Below, in pieces: positions 44,080 to 51,845 of a stretch of DNA of 64,000 nucleotides (within the stretch, counting starts at the first letter, position 1; each line of letters opens with the position of its first letter). A program made the translations under genes and the position numbers. Origin of the DNA: Enterococcus moraviensis ATCC BAA-383 (GTDB taxonomy: Bacteria; Bacillota; Bacilli; Lactobacillales; Enterococcaceae); NCBI RefSeq assembly GCF_000407445.1, contig NZ_ASWB01000001.1, forward strand, positions 620,001-684,000, in the 5' to 3' direction. A model generated the notes under the pieces. It ran no database searches and was not told the origin of the DNA. It was given only the letters and a program-made list of their open reading frames with translations.

Positions 44080-44706
44080 TTAAAAATCATTGAATCCATC
44101 GTCTTCCTTATTGCGCTTGAAAGGATCGAAGCCAAATTTTCCTCTGCTTGGAAAATCATTTGACCCAAACATTTCTCTTGGATCAAAGTCTGGATCGATT
44201 TTGCCTGGACCACCAAACCCACGACCACGCCCTCTATGGCCACCTCTCATATGCGGTCCTCTAAAGTCACGCTCTTCTTCCGGGATCTCTTTTTCTAATG
44301 CTTCGAGAAGTTTATCCATAATTGTTTTAAATGATTCTTGCTCTGATTCTGATAAGCAATCAAATATTGTTTCTTCTTCTTGTTTACTATTATCTGCTGC
44401 TGCCATTCCCGCTTTCGTCAGGCGAATCACCATCACTCGGCGGTCACTTTCTAAAGGTTCACGATTAATATAACCATTTTTTTCTAATTTGCCTAATAGC
44501 TCTCCTAATGATTGTGGGCGCATGTCTAATAGATAGGATAGCTCTTTTTGTGTTGTTTCTGGTTTAAGTTTTAATAAATTCAGAACTCTACCTTGTCCTC
44601 TATGAGGATTACCAAACGGGCCGTGCTCTTTGCGACGTTTCATAAAATAGCGTTGCATCATACCTTGTAAACGTAAAAACTGTTCCATCAATGTTTGTTC
44701 TTCCAT
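44080..44706 (-). CDS. MarR family regulator with glycine/arginine-rich tail
   Basis: A 208-residue protein. Residues 1-140 are a MarR winged helix (GQGRVLNLLKLKPETTQKELSYLLDMRPQSLGELLGKLEKNGYI, with the ESDRRVMVIRLT wing). The tail (about 150-208) is unusual, with HMRGGHRGRGRGFGGPG followed by an acidic/aromatic stretch ending FNDF. The start is ATG 44706 after GGAGG; an ATG 15 bp earlier overlaps that site. Palindromic sites over its promoter suggest autorepression. The ligand and other targets are unknown. Confidence 0.85.
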   Translation of the reverse strand: MEEQTLMEQFLRLQGMMQRYFMKRRKEHGPFGNPHRGQGRVLNLLKLKPETTQKELSYLLDMRPQSLGELLGKLEKNGYINREPLESDRRVMVIRLTKAGMAAADNSKQEEETIFDCLSESEQESFKTIMDKLLEALEKEIPEEERDFRGPHMRGGHRGRGRGFGGPGKIDPDFDPREMFGSNDFPSRGKFGFDPFKRNKEDDGFNDF

Positions 44707-44737
44707 AGTTGATTCCTCCATAAGATAGATTATAAAT

Positions 44738-44782
44738 CAGGTACCTGTTTTATATTATAAAGGCACCTGTTTATAATGTCAA
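44738..44782 (-). promoter_or_regulatory. Consensus promoter with two MarR-type operators
   Basis: On the minus strand TTGACA (44777-44782) and TATAAT (44754-44759) with a 17-bp spacer form a perfect consensus promoter. One operator-like site, AGGTGCCT, lies in the spacer (44761-44768). A second, within the perfect palindrome CAGGTACCTG (44738-44747), follows the -10, with centres 22 bp apart. A third AGGTAGCT-like copy is at 44817-44824. Confidence 0.75.
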
Positions 44783-44837
44783 CATTTTTAGTTCCGATTG
44801 CCTTTTAGCATTACAAAGCTACCTGTCAAATAAAAAA

Positions 44838-44877
44838 AGCCACAGTAACCGATTCGCGAATTGGTCATCTGTGACTA
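44838..44877 (-). terminator. Terminator after the TIGR01906 gene
   Basis: A long hairpin (AGTCACAG and ACCAATTCG paired with their near-complements) is followed by seven T on the minus strand. Confidence 0.9.
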
Positions 44878-44882
44878 ACTAT

Positions 44883-45539
44883 TTATATATTTTTCAATTC
44901 TCTTTTTCCTACTACGATGCCTAAGAAGAAAAAGAGTTCAAGCAGAACAAAAAATAAAATAAAACTATGCATAAAGAATTCTTCTGGCAATACATTGATG
45001 ATCGGGTCAGTTGCAGGATCAAATAACCAAGCATCATTATTAAAAAAAATACCGTGAAATGCTACAAAAAACTGATCAAATCCAATCGCCATCAAGGCAC
45101 CGAAAAATACCGGAATAATCATTCCCCATTGAAATGGACGGATCAAACGCCACATTCTCTTTGATTTGATCAAACGAAAAACAAAAAGAGCACTTGGAAT
45201 TATGGTTACTAATAATACGCCATAACAAAGTAAAAAAAGACGTTTTACTTCATAAAAGTGAAACGCTCCACTTTTTGATGAAGGAAAATCAGATAATTGT
45301 AACACATGGTTGAATGGATTATTTAAATAATTCATCAACTGATCAAAATTCTTTAACAACGTTGCCTTATCCAGATAAACGTAATCTAAGATACCCAATC
45401 TATCAATATCTAAAACGTATAGTGGTCTAAAATTAATCGTAATGGCAATACTCAATGAGATGATTGTTAGGATCAAACACACTATCCCAAAACGCTCTCT
45501 CCAAATCCAACCTTGTTCTTTTCTTTTCATTTTTTTCAT
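44883..45539 (-). CDS. TIGR01906 family integral membrane protein
   Basis: A 218-residue protein with four or five TM helices. It has the family's LGILDYVYLDKATLLKNFDQLMNYLNNPF stretch in the extracellular loop and an HFYEVKRLFLLCYG segment. The start is ATG 45539, one base after the stop of the HAD gene, though ATG 45530 is possible. This family commonly sits next to the NagD-like phosphatase in Firmicutes. The function is unknown. Confidence 0.82.
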   Translation of the reverse strand: MKKMKRKEQGWIWRERFGIVCLILTIISLSIAITINFRPLYVLDIDRLGILDYVYLDKATLLKNFDQLMNYLNNPFNHVLQLSDFPSSKSGAFHFYEVKRLFLLCYGVLLVTIIPSALFVFRLIKSKRMWRLIRPFQWGMIIPVFFGALMAIGFDQFFVAFHGIFFNNDAWLFDPATDPIINVLPEEFFMHSFILFFVLLELFFFLGIVVGKRELKNI

Positions 45540-45540
45540 C

Positions 45541-46311
45541 TTAGAAAGTCCATTCATCCAGATTATCAACAACGTATGTTGGTTGTTCTGGTAAGGTTGG
45601 AACTGCTGATTTTGCAGTAAATCCAGATAGAACAAGTAAACTATCGATACCATTTTGAAGTCCAGATTGAATATCTGTTTCGTAATTGTCGCCAACCATG
45701 ATTACATCTTCCTTATTAAGCTTCATCACTTTCAGCGCTTCATTCATGATAATCGCATTCGGTTTGCCGATCATAATTGGATCCGTCTGAGTTGCCGTTT
45801 GAATCAAGGAAATAAATGAACCAGCCCCTGGCAGCAGACCTCGTTCAGTCGGTATACTTTTATCAGGGTTTGTTCCAATAAAAGTTGCACCTTTACGAAT
45901 ACATAAGGCTGCTAGAGCAAATTTCTCATAGTTAATGTCAGTATCCAAGCCAACAACAACATAATCAGGTTGTTCTTCATCCCACTCAAAACCAGCAGAT
46001 AAAATCAAGTCAACCAGCCCAGATTCACCTATCACATAAACTTTATTTCCCTTGTTTTGTTCTTTCATATAATCGATCGTTGCTAGACTTGCCGTATAAA
46101 CTGCTTTAGACGGTACATGTATATCAAATTCGTTCGCCAAGCGGTCAGCAACTGCCTCTGGTGTTTTTGTGGTGTTATTTGTTACGAATAGAAAGGGTAA
46201 TTTCAATTCTTGTAATCGTTCCACAAATCGTTTACCAGCTGGAATCACTTCTTTGCCTAAGTAAATCGTACCATCCAAATCAATTAAATAGCCTTGATAA
46301 TGTTTTTCCAC
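45541..46311 (-). CDS. NagD-like HAD family phosphatase (TIGR01457)
   Basis: A 256-residue HAD hydrolase with a type II cap. Motif I is YLIDLDGTIYLGKE (two aspartates), motif II LFVTNNTTKTP, the lysine lies in MIGKPNA and motif IV is IMVGDNYETDIQSG. It is related to B. subtilis YutF/AraL and E. coli NagD, which dephosphorylate small sugar phosphates or nucleotides. It lies in yutD-nagD-TIGR01906, 6 bp after yutD. Confidence 0.9.
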   Translation of the reverse strand: MEKHYQGYLIDLDGTIYLGKEVIPAGKRFVERLQELKLPFLFVTNNTTKTPEAVADRLANEFDIHVPSKAVYTASLATIDYMKEQNKGNKVYVIGESGLVDLILSAGFEWDEEQPDYVVVGLDTDINYEKFALAALCIRKGATFIGTNPDKSIPTERGLLPGAGSFISLIQTATQTDPIMIGKPNAIIMNEALKVMKLNKEDVIMVGDNYETDIQSGLQNGIDSLLVLSGFTAKSAVPTLPEQPTYVVDNLDEWTF

Positions 46312-46317
46312 AAATGA

Positions 46318-46977
46318 TTACTCCTCACGTTGACGAATTGTAAATGAACGACCACCAGTCGTGTCTTTTTTCTGATTTCCAACAACTGCTTTTTTCGGTT
46401 CATTTTCTTTACGGTTTTTGATTACTGGTTTTGCTTTATTCGTTACAGGCACACGTTTTTCTTCTGTATGTGCTTGATTTTGATTAAACGGTTTCTTAGT
46501 TGGTTTCTTGCGACGCGTTTGTTGTTTCTCTCGTTTGCCACCAACTCGTTCAATTACAAAATAAGCACAGCCAAAGTTACAGTACTCATACAAATAATCT
46601 TCCAGTGTATCGATTCTTTGTTCAGGGGCAGCTTTACGATTGGATTCGTTGAAAAAGCCTTTCAGACGAAGTTGATCGTACCCCCAATCACCGACAATAT
46701 AATCATATCTTGAAAGAACATCACTAAAACGTTCTCCTAATCGCTCTCCATCAAATGCTTCCCGATGATTTTTTACTAAAAGATATTGGCGTTCTCCAAT
46801 TGTTACGTGAACATCATCAACAAGTGTGACAATTTCGCCTTTTTTCTTTTCTTTGACAGGTTCTTCTTTTATCTCTTCAAGGACAGCTGTAATTTCTTCT
46901 GTAAGTGTAGCCGCCGGTTCTTCTTTATGTTTCGTTGGTTTACTTGATTTATATGGTTTCTTTACTTTTTCTGTCAT
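46318..46977 (-). CDS. yutD: YutD family protein (DUF1027)
   Basis: A 219-residue protein. The YutD core spans about 45-150, with VDDVHVTIGERQYLLVKNHREAFDGERLGERFSDVL, YDYIVGDWGYDQLRLKGFF and YLYEYCNFGCAYFVIE. The flanks are lysine-rich and probably disordered. The core is conserved across Firmicutes but has no proven function. It heads the yutD-nagD-TIGR01906 operon. Confidence 0.87.
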   Translation of the reverse strand: MTEKVKKPYKSSKPTKHKEEPAATLTEEITAVLEEIKEEPVKEKKKGEIVTLVDDVHVTIGERQYLLVKNHREAFDGERLGERFSDVLSRYDYIVGDWGYDQLRLKGFFNESNRKAAPEQRIDTLEDYLYEYCNFGCAYFVIERVGGKREKQQTRRKKPTKKPFNQNQAHTEEKRVPVTNKAKPVIKNRKENEPKKAVVGNQKKDTTGGRSFTIRQREE

Positions 46978-47011
46978 TTTTTCACCGCCTAGACTTTATT
47001 ATACCTTGTTT

Positions 47012-48394
47012 TTATTGGATTGGGTAGTGTGCGTTCAAGTAGTCTCCCAAAACAGTTCGTATAAACTCCGGGAAAAGAAAATCAACCTTCCCAGCTAGCT
47101 CAATCGTTGGGAAAAATGGAATAAACATGAAATGATCTACTGTCGTAAAGCTATACTCCCGTGTTAAATCAATCGCTTGGTCTTGCCACAATACTTGTTT
47201 TGTTCGTTTATTATATGATAAACCGTCATAATAGATTTCTCCAAATACCTTCCCGCGAAACCCCATTCCAGTTATTGGAAATTTTCGTAAATAATGTCGA
47301 TTTTTTTCCATCTCTTTCACCATCCGAATCAGTTCTGATCCTCGTAATGTCACACGAATCAAATGCATCGGATGTGGTAATGTATTATGGAGCTTTTCTG
47401 CATCAACGATTCCTTTAGGAACATCAGATAAAAATAACCCATTATTTAAAATGGCGGCTTCAGTCTGCCCTTTTTCTTTTATTGCGTTTAAAGTCGTAAC
47501 GATCAATGGCTGTTCATCATTTAAATCTACTAATAAAGGTTGTGAAATCTCGGCAATTTTTTGTGCCTTTAATAATTCGTGACCTAAAGCCAAGTAGTTT
47601 TCACTTTCCACTTGATCTTCAGAAAAAGCTGGCAATTCAGCTGTAGAGACTGCTTTAGCTTCACTATGAACGATTTGATGATTATCGATTGTTAAATGGA
47701 CTTCACCGATATAATAACCAAATTTACCTGCAGCAGAAAGTTGCGTATTGTTGATTTTTTCCCCGTATTTAAACAGATGATGTGTATGAGAGCCTAGTAA
47801 AACATTGATTTCTGGAAACTGATTAGCAATTTTAATATCTTCATCGATCCCTAAATGACTCATCAACACTAAAATATCACATTGAGGCTGAACAGTTCTA
47901 ATAAGTTCTGGCAAAAACTCTTTTGTAGAGGAAATGTCCCAGCCATTTGGGTTATACGTTAGTGGAAAAGGAGCTGTTAAGGCAATCAAACCGATTTTTG
48001 TTTGATTTTTTGTTTCTATTATTTTATAAGGCATTGCCCATTCTGGCGCCTTTTTTGTATGTAAATCTCTTAAATTGCCCAAAATAACGTCAAAGTTCCG
48101 ATGATCGTACAAATGATTCAATTGTTCTTTTGAGTTCCCAACACCTTCATTATTTCCAATCGTTGCAGCATCATACTCAACTTCATTCATCAATTCTATA
48201 TTTGCTTGCCCGTTCGTTGCTTCGGTTAAAGGATGCCAACGATCGATAAAATCCCCTAAATCAACTGTTACTACAGTTTTCCCTACACTCTGATACTCTT
48301 CCTTTTTGCTTAGTAGGTATCTTCTTATTTTAGGCCAATTTTCTAAGTGCGAATGTAAATCATTCGTATGAAGTAGGACGATTTCTTCCATCAT
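47012..48394 (-). CDS. YunD-like metallophosphoesterase/5'-nucleotidase
   Basis: A 460-residue enzyme. The calcineurin-like metal motifs are LLHTNDLHSHLENW, TVDLGDFIDRWHP, IGNNEGVGN (GNNE), ILVLMSHLG and LLGSHTHHLF. The C-terminal 5'-nucleotidase domain is about 290-455. No signal peptide is seen, so it is cytoplasmic, unlike secreted UshA-type enzymes. The start is ATG 48394 after GGAGGG; upstream in-frame sequence lacks a site. The probable substrate is a nucleotide or nucleotide sugar. Confidence 0.9.
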   Translation of the reverse strand: MMEEIVLLHTNDLHSHLENWPKIRRYLLSKKEEYQSVGKTVVTVDLGDFIDRWHPLTEATNGQANIELMNEVEYDAATIGNNEGVGNSKEQLNHLYDHRNFDVILGNLRDLHTKKAPEWAMPYKIIETKNQTKIGLIALTAPFPLTYNPNGWDISSTKEFLPELIRTVQPQCDILVLMSHLGIDEDIKIANQFPEINVLLGSHTHHLFKYGEKINNTQLSAAGKFGYYIGEVHLTIDNHQIVHSEAKAVSTAELPAFSEDQVESENYLALGHELLKAQKIAEISQPLLVDLNDEQPLIVTTLNAIKEKGQTEAAILNNGLFLSDVPKGIVDAEKLHNTLPHPMHLIRVTLRGSELIRMVKEMEKNRHYLRKFPITGMGFRGKVFGEIYYDGLSYNKRTKQVLWQDQAIDLTREYSFTTVDHFMFIPFFPTIELAGKVDFLFPEFIRTVLGDYLNAHYPIQ

Positions 48395-48483
48395 TATGTC
48401 CCTCCAATTTTTGTATATAAAATATAGTACCATACTTCTGGATAGAGTATAATAAAGTAACTATAGAAAAAAGGAGATAAAAA

Positions 48484-48951
48484 ATGAAGCTTACCGTACC
48501 ATTCGGCTCGATTTGGTTAAATGCTGACGATGAAGGTCTGACGCGTGTTTCTTTTTTTGAGATCGAAAACCACCAAACAAATCGATTTACTGAACAAGCT
48601 GCTGATGAACTAACAGACTATTTTGCTGGTAAACGAACCCATTTCACAATTCCATTATCCATACATAGCGGCACTGTCTTTCAACAAAATGTTTGGGCTG
48701 CTCTTTATCAGATTCCGTATGGCGAGACTCGCAGTTATTTGGACATCGCTCAAGCAGTCAATTCTCCAAAAGCTGTTCGAGCAATCGGTCAGGCAAATAG
48801 TAAAAACCCGCTACCGATCATCATTCCTTGCCACCGCGTAATTGGTAAAAATGGAAAATTAACTGGTTACTTAGGCAGCTCCGAGCAGGATGGCCTTAGT
48901 ATCAAAAAGTTTCTTCTCCACATTGAAAATGTTCCTGTAAACGACGACTAA
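48484..48951 (+). CDS. ogt: Methylated-DNA--protein-cysteine methyltransferase
   Basis: A 155-residue suicide repair protein that removes the methyl group from O6-methylguanine. The acceptor is C116 in IIIPCHRVIGKNGKLTGYLG, preceded by the helix-turn-helix VNSPKAVRAIGQANSKNPL with the arginine finger R99. It is monocistronic, with AAGGAG upstream. Confidence 0.95.
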   Translation: MKLTVPFGSIWLNADDEGLTRVSFFEIENHQTNRFTEQAADELTDYFAGKRTHFTIPLSIHSGTVFQQNVWAALYQIPYGETRSYLDIAQAVNSPKAVRAIGQANSKNPLPIIIPCHRVIGKNGKLTGYLGSSEQDGLSIKKFLLHIENVPVNDD

Positions 48952-48977
48952 ATCCTTTTATAAAGCACTAAAAAAAA

Positions 48978-49012
48978 TAACGAGAAATCAAGGAAGTCTT
49001 GGTCTCTCGTTA
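48978..49012. terminator. Bidirectional terminator between ogt and gls24
   Basis: An 8-bp stem (TAACGAGA/TCTCGTTA) with an AAG/CTT-type inner pairing is flanked by A and T tracts. Confidence 0.8.
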
Positions 49013-49042
49013 CTTTTGTTATTCTATCACACCATGAACAGA

Positions 49043-49465
49043 TCAGCTATTCGCTTTGCTGTCATCGCTGTCTTTTCCACGATATTTTTCTAAATATTGT
49101 TCTTTCGTCATGACATCATCCACACTCATATTAAACTCAACTAGTTCTAGTCCAGTCATATGTGCGATAGCTTCTTTTACTCTTTCAACAGTTTGATCAA
49201 AAACGTTTGAAATATTAACATCGTATTTGCAAATCACGGATACGTCAACCGCTACTTGTTTTGTGCCCACTTCTACACCAATACCTTTAGTCACGTCTTC
49301 ATTATCTCTAAAACGATCCGCAAAATCTGTAAATAGATTTCCACTCAAGCCTAATATCCCATCGACATCGGAGATCACAACGCCTACGATTTTTTTGATG
49401 ACCACATCACTAAATGTTAATTTCGATTTTAATCCACCTGTATTATTTTCTACTAATTCTGCCAT
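49043..49465 (-). CDS. gls24: Asp23/Gls24 family envelope stress protein
   Basis: A 140-residue protein. The Asp23 core KLTFSDVVIKKIVGVVISDVDGILGLSGNLF and KQVAVDVSVICKYDVNISNVFDQTVERVKEAI is intact. Gls24 is a general stress protein of enterococci linked to bile-salt tolerance and virulence. The start is ATG 49465, 9 nt after AAGGAG; ATG 49471 and an in-frame TTG at 49483 are less well placed. It follows the DUF2273 gene and amaP. Confidence 0.9.
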   Translation of the reverse strand: MAELVENNTGGLKSKLTFSDVVIKKIVGVVISDVDGILGLSGNLFTDFADRFRDNEDVTKGIGVEVGTKQVAVDVSVICKYDVNISNVFDQTVERVKEAIAHMTGLELVEFNMSVDDVMTKEQYLEKYRGKDSDDSKANS

Positions 49466-49492
49466 TTGCATACACTCCTTCAAATTATTTTT

Positions 49493-49726
49493 TTAAATTC
49501 CTATCATAGACCTAACTGAATCTATCAAGGAATAAATATCTAAATCTTCATCTCTCATTTTTCCAATAACAAATCCTACCGCTGAAAAAATCAGTAAGAC
49601 AAGCGTTTTTCCAAATCCAATCAGTAACAAAAGAAGGGCTAAAAGGAAAAACAATGTTGTCCAAATAATCCGGAAACGATAGGGTTTGAGTTGCTTGATC
49701 CAGCGCTCTTTCTTTTCTTTCTCCAT
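49493..49726 (-). CDS. DUF2273 family small membrane protein
   Basis: A 77-residue protein with two TM helices (about 17-50) and a basic N-terminus, MEKEKKERWIKQLKPYRFRI. DUF2273 proteins recur between AmaP and Asp23/Gls24 genes and probably belong to the same membrane-associated complex. The function is unknown. Confidence 0.85.
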   Translation of the reverse strand: MEKEKKERWIKQLKPYRFRIIWTTLFFLLALLLLLIGFGKTLVLLIFSAVGFVIGKMRDEDLDIYSLIDSVRSMIGI

Positions 49727-49738
49727 GACGTCTCCCTC

Positions 49739-50302
49739 CTAGATTACTCGTGATTGCTTTTTACCAAAAGCACTCGATTCTGTTGGTTCTTTTTCTCTTA
49801 GCTGGACAGTTACTTGGCTGTCGATTGATTCTAAAGCCGTATTTAATGTCCGTTGGATTTTTTCTTTGATCTCTTCCCCTAAAGGCTGATAACGCTCTTT
49901 GCTACGAACATCAACTCTTAGTTTGACAGCTACTTTTTCCTTACCTTTAATTTTAACTATCATTTTAGTCTTATCTGGATGAATGATCGTACTATATGCG
50001 TTTTGTACTATTTGTTCTATCGTACTTTTGGGTATATCAATTTGGTTCTTACCTTCTTTGACGACCAGGCGTTTTCTACGGCCAGAAACAGAAAGAACAA
50101 TAAGTAAGCTTAATACTAAAAGGCCACCTAAAATAAGTAAAATCCATTCAAAAAAGGTGAATAGCCACGGATAGCTATAAAGAAGCCCGTCTACTTCGTA
50201 TGACAACCAAGGTATGTCGATTAGCTGACTAAGTAAGCCCAACGTTCCAACAAACAATAGAAGTATGACTAATGCAAAAATAATTTTCAGCAATCGTTTC
50301 AT
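49739..50302 (-). CDS. amaP: Alkaline shock response membrane anchor protein AmaP
   Basis: A 187-residue protein with two N-terminal TM helices (about 6-26 and 46-68) and a C-terminal Asp23-like domain (VEQIVQNAYSTIIHPDKTKMIVKIKGKEKVAVKLRVDV). In Staphylococcus aureus AmaP anchors Asp23 to the membrane. It heads amaP-DUF2273-gls24, after GGAGGG and a good promoter. Confidence 0.88.
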   Translation of the reverse strand: MKRLLKIIFALVILLLFVGTLGLLSQLIDIPWLSYEVDGLLYSYPWLFTFFEWILLILGGLLVLSLLIVLSVSGRRKRLVVKEGKNQIDIPKSTIEQIVQNAYSTIIHPDKTKMIVKIKGKEKVAVKLRVDVRSKERYQPLGEEIKEKIQRTLNTALESIDSQVTVQLREKEPTESSAFGKKQSRVI

Positions 50303-50344
50303 ATACTTCCCTCCTTTGAGATAAATCGCTTTGCTGTTACTTAA

Positions 50345-50373
50345 ATTGTAACGCCTAAAAAAAAGTATTACAA
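50345..50373 (-). promoter_or_regulatory. Promoter of the amaP-gls24 operon
   Basis: On the minus strand TTGTAA (50368-50373) and TACAAT (50345-50350) are separated by 17 bp, 43 bp upstream of amaP. Confidence 0.6.
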
Positions 50374-50426
50374 AAGATATGAATTTCTTTTTTTATAGAT
50401 GGACAACAACGGTTGCTACTATTCTT

Positions 50427-50494
50427 AAAAAAACGATCAAACCGCTCAACATCTGCATACTGTTTGCTGATATTTTGGGTCGAATCGTTTTTTT
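50427..50494 (-). terminator. Probable terminator after the AI-2E family transporter gene
   Basis: AAAAACGAT and ATCGTTTTT pair across about 47 nt with partial inner pairing, and a T run follows on the minus strand. The long loop makes it weaker than the others listed. Confidence 0.55.
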
Positions 50495-50496
50495 AT

Positions 50497-51678
50497 TTAT
50501 TCGTCTAAATATTCTTCCTTCGAAAATTTAGTATCTTCATATTTACCACTATCTCCATAAAACTGATTGTAACGTTGCTTAAATTTACGGAAAATATAGG
50601 TGACTAACACTTTGGCGATCGCATAAATCGGAATACCGAAAATCAAACCAAACATGCCTAATAAATCCCCCATTACAAGCAACACGATCACAATCGTCAA
50701 TGGATGAACCACTAACTTTTTACCCATCACTTGTGGAGAGATCAGATGACCGTTCAACATTTGAACAATCATCCAAACTATAGACATTTTAATAAACATA
50801 CCGAATGACACCATCAACGCCACAATTGCAGCGGGAATAAAGGCAATCACCGGTCCAATATAAGGAATCACTGCTGTCACACCAACGATGATTGATAAGG
50901 TTCCAGAATATGGCACTTTGATTAGCCAAAAACCAATAAACGTTAAAACACCAATCGAAATCGATACTAAGATCTGCCCTTTCAGATAAGCCCCAACCTG
51001 ACTGCTCATCGTTGCGCCAATTTCTTTTGCATCACTTCTAAAACGTGGTGGAATAATATTTAAAACAAAAGAAAAAAACTTTTGATCGTCTTTTAATAAG
51101 AAAAAGGTAATAATTGGTGCTGTGACCATTACTAATGCAAAGCCTGTTAGTGTGGAGAATACCGTAGAAGCACCTTCCACCGCTTTACTAAAATAGCTCC
51201 CTATGCCATCTGATACATTATCAAACCAACGCTGGATTCCATCCAACGCATTTGCTAACGGTTTTTCAAAAGCTGAATTATGGAAAAAGTTCGTAACCAT
51301 CTTGTTTAGATCATTCATATATTGAGGGAAACTCTTAATAAATCCGTCAACTTGTTTTTGTAAAATCGGAACCACTAAAATAATACCCACAATGATCAAT
51401 GTCACTAAAATGATGAAAATGGCTGAAACACCATAGACTCGTTTTATTTTGTGCCGTTCTAACCAGTTAACAACTGGATTGAATAAATAATATAAAATCA
51501 ATGCTAAAATCGTTGGTCCAATAATCGTTTTAAACACTACACCGATTGGTCCAAAAATAAACCCAACCTGGTTAAAAATAAAAATCACTGCCCCTAATAA
51601 TACTAATGCAACTAATGTGAATAATAAATTTTTTCCACCAAGAAATTTGATCCATCTTGTTTCTTGTTTCTTTTCCAT
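50497..51678 (-). CDS. AI-2E family transporter (UPF0118/PerM-like)
   Basis: A 393-residue protein with seven or eight TM helices. FNPVVNWLERHKIKRVYGV, ITFFLLKDDQKFF, GATMSSQVGAYLKGQILVSISIG and a PYIGPVIAFIPAAIVAL segment are typical. Family members include the AI-2 exporter TqsA and several Na+/H+ antiporters, so the substrate is uncertain. luxS lies 6 kb away in the window but is not linked. Monocistronic. Confidence 0.88.
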   Translation of the reverse strand: MEKKQETRWIKFLGGKNLLFTLVALVLLGAVIFIFNQVGFIFGPIGVVFKTIIGPTILALILYYLFNPVVNWLERHKIKRVYGVSAIFIILVTLIIVGIILVVPILQKQVDGFIKSFPQYMNDLNKMVTNFFHNSAFEKPLANALDGIQRWFDNVSDGIGSYFSKAVEGASTVFSTLTGFALVMVTAPIITFFLLKDDQKFFSFVLNIIPPRFRSDAKEIGATMSSQVGAYLKGQILVSISIGVLTFIGFWLIKVPYSGTLSIIVGVTAVIPYIGPVIAFIPAAIVALMVSFGMFIKMSIVWMIVQMLNGHLISPQVMGKKLVVHPLTIVIVLLVMGDLLGMFGLIFGIPIYAIAKVLVTYIFRKFKQRYNQFYGDSGKYEDTKFSKEEYLDE

Positions 51679-51803
51679 CCCCAGCCCTCCTTAAAATAAA
51701 AGTGTACTAACCCTGTTTCACCACTTTATATAGCGTACTTCTTTATTGTACCGAAAAAACAACTATCTGTAAAAAAATAATGATTTCGTTATTTAAACAG
51801 AAA

Positions 51804-51837
51804 ATCACTCAGTCGTTAAGGTAACCGACTGAGTGAT
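51804..51837 (-). terminator. Terminator after rnjB
   Basis: A 12-bp perfect stem (ATCACTCAGTCG) with a short loop, followed by a brief T stretch on the minus strand. Confidence 0.72.
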
Positions 51838-51845
51838 CTTCTCCA

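Noticed and set aside
50497-51678. AI-2E transporter and luxS as a linked AI-2 system
   Set aside because: The genes are 6 kb apart with unrelated genes between and separate promoters, and most AI-2E family members do not move AI-2.
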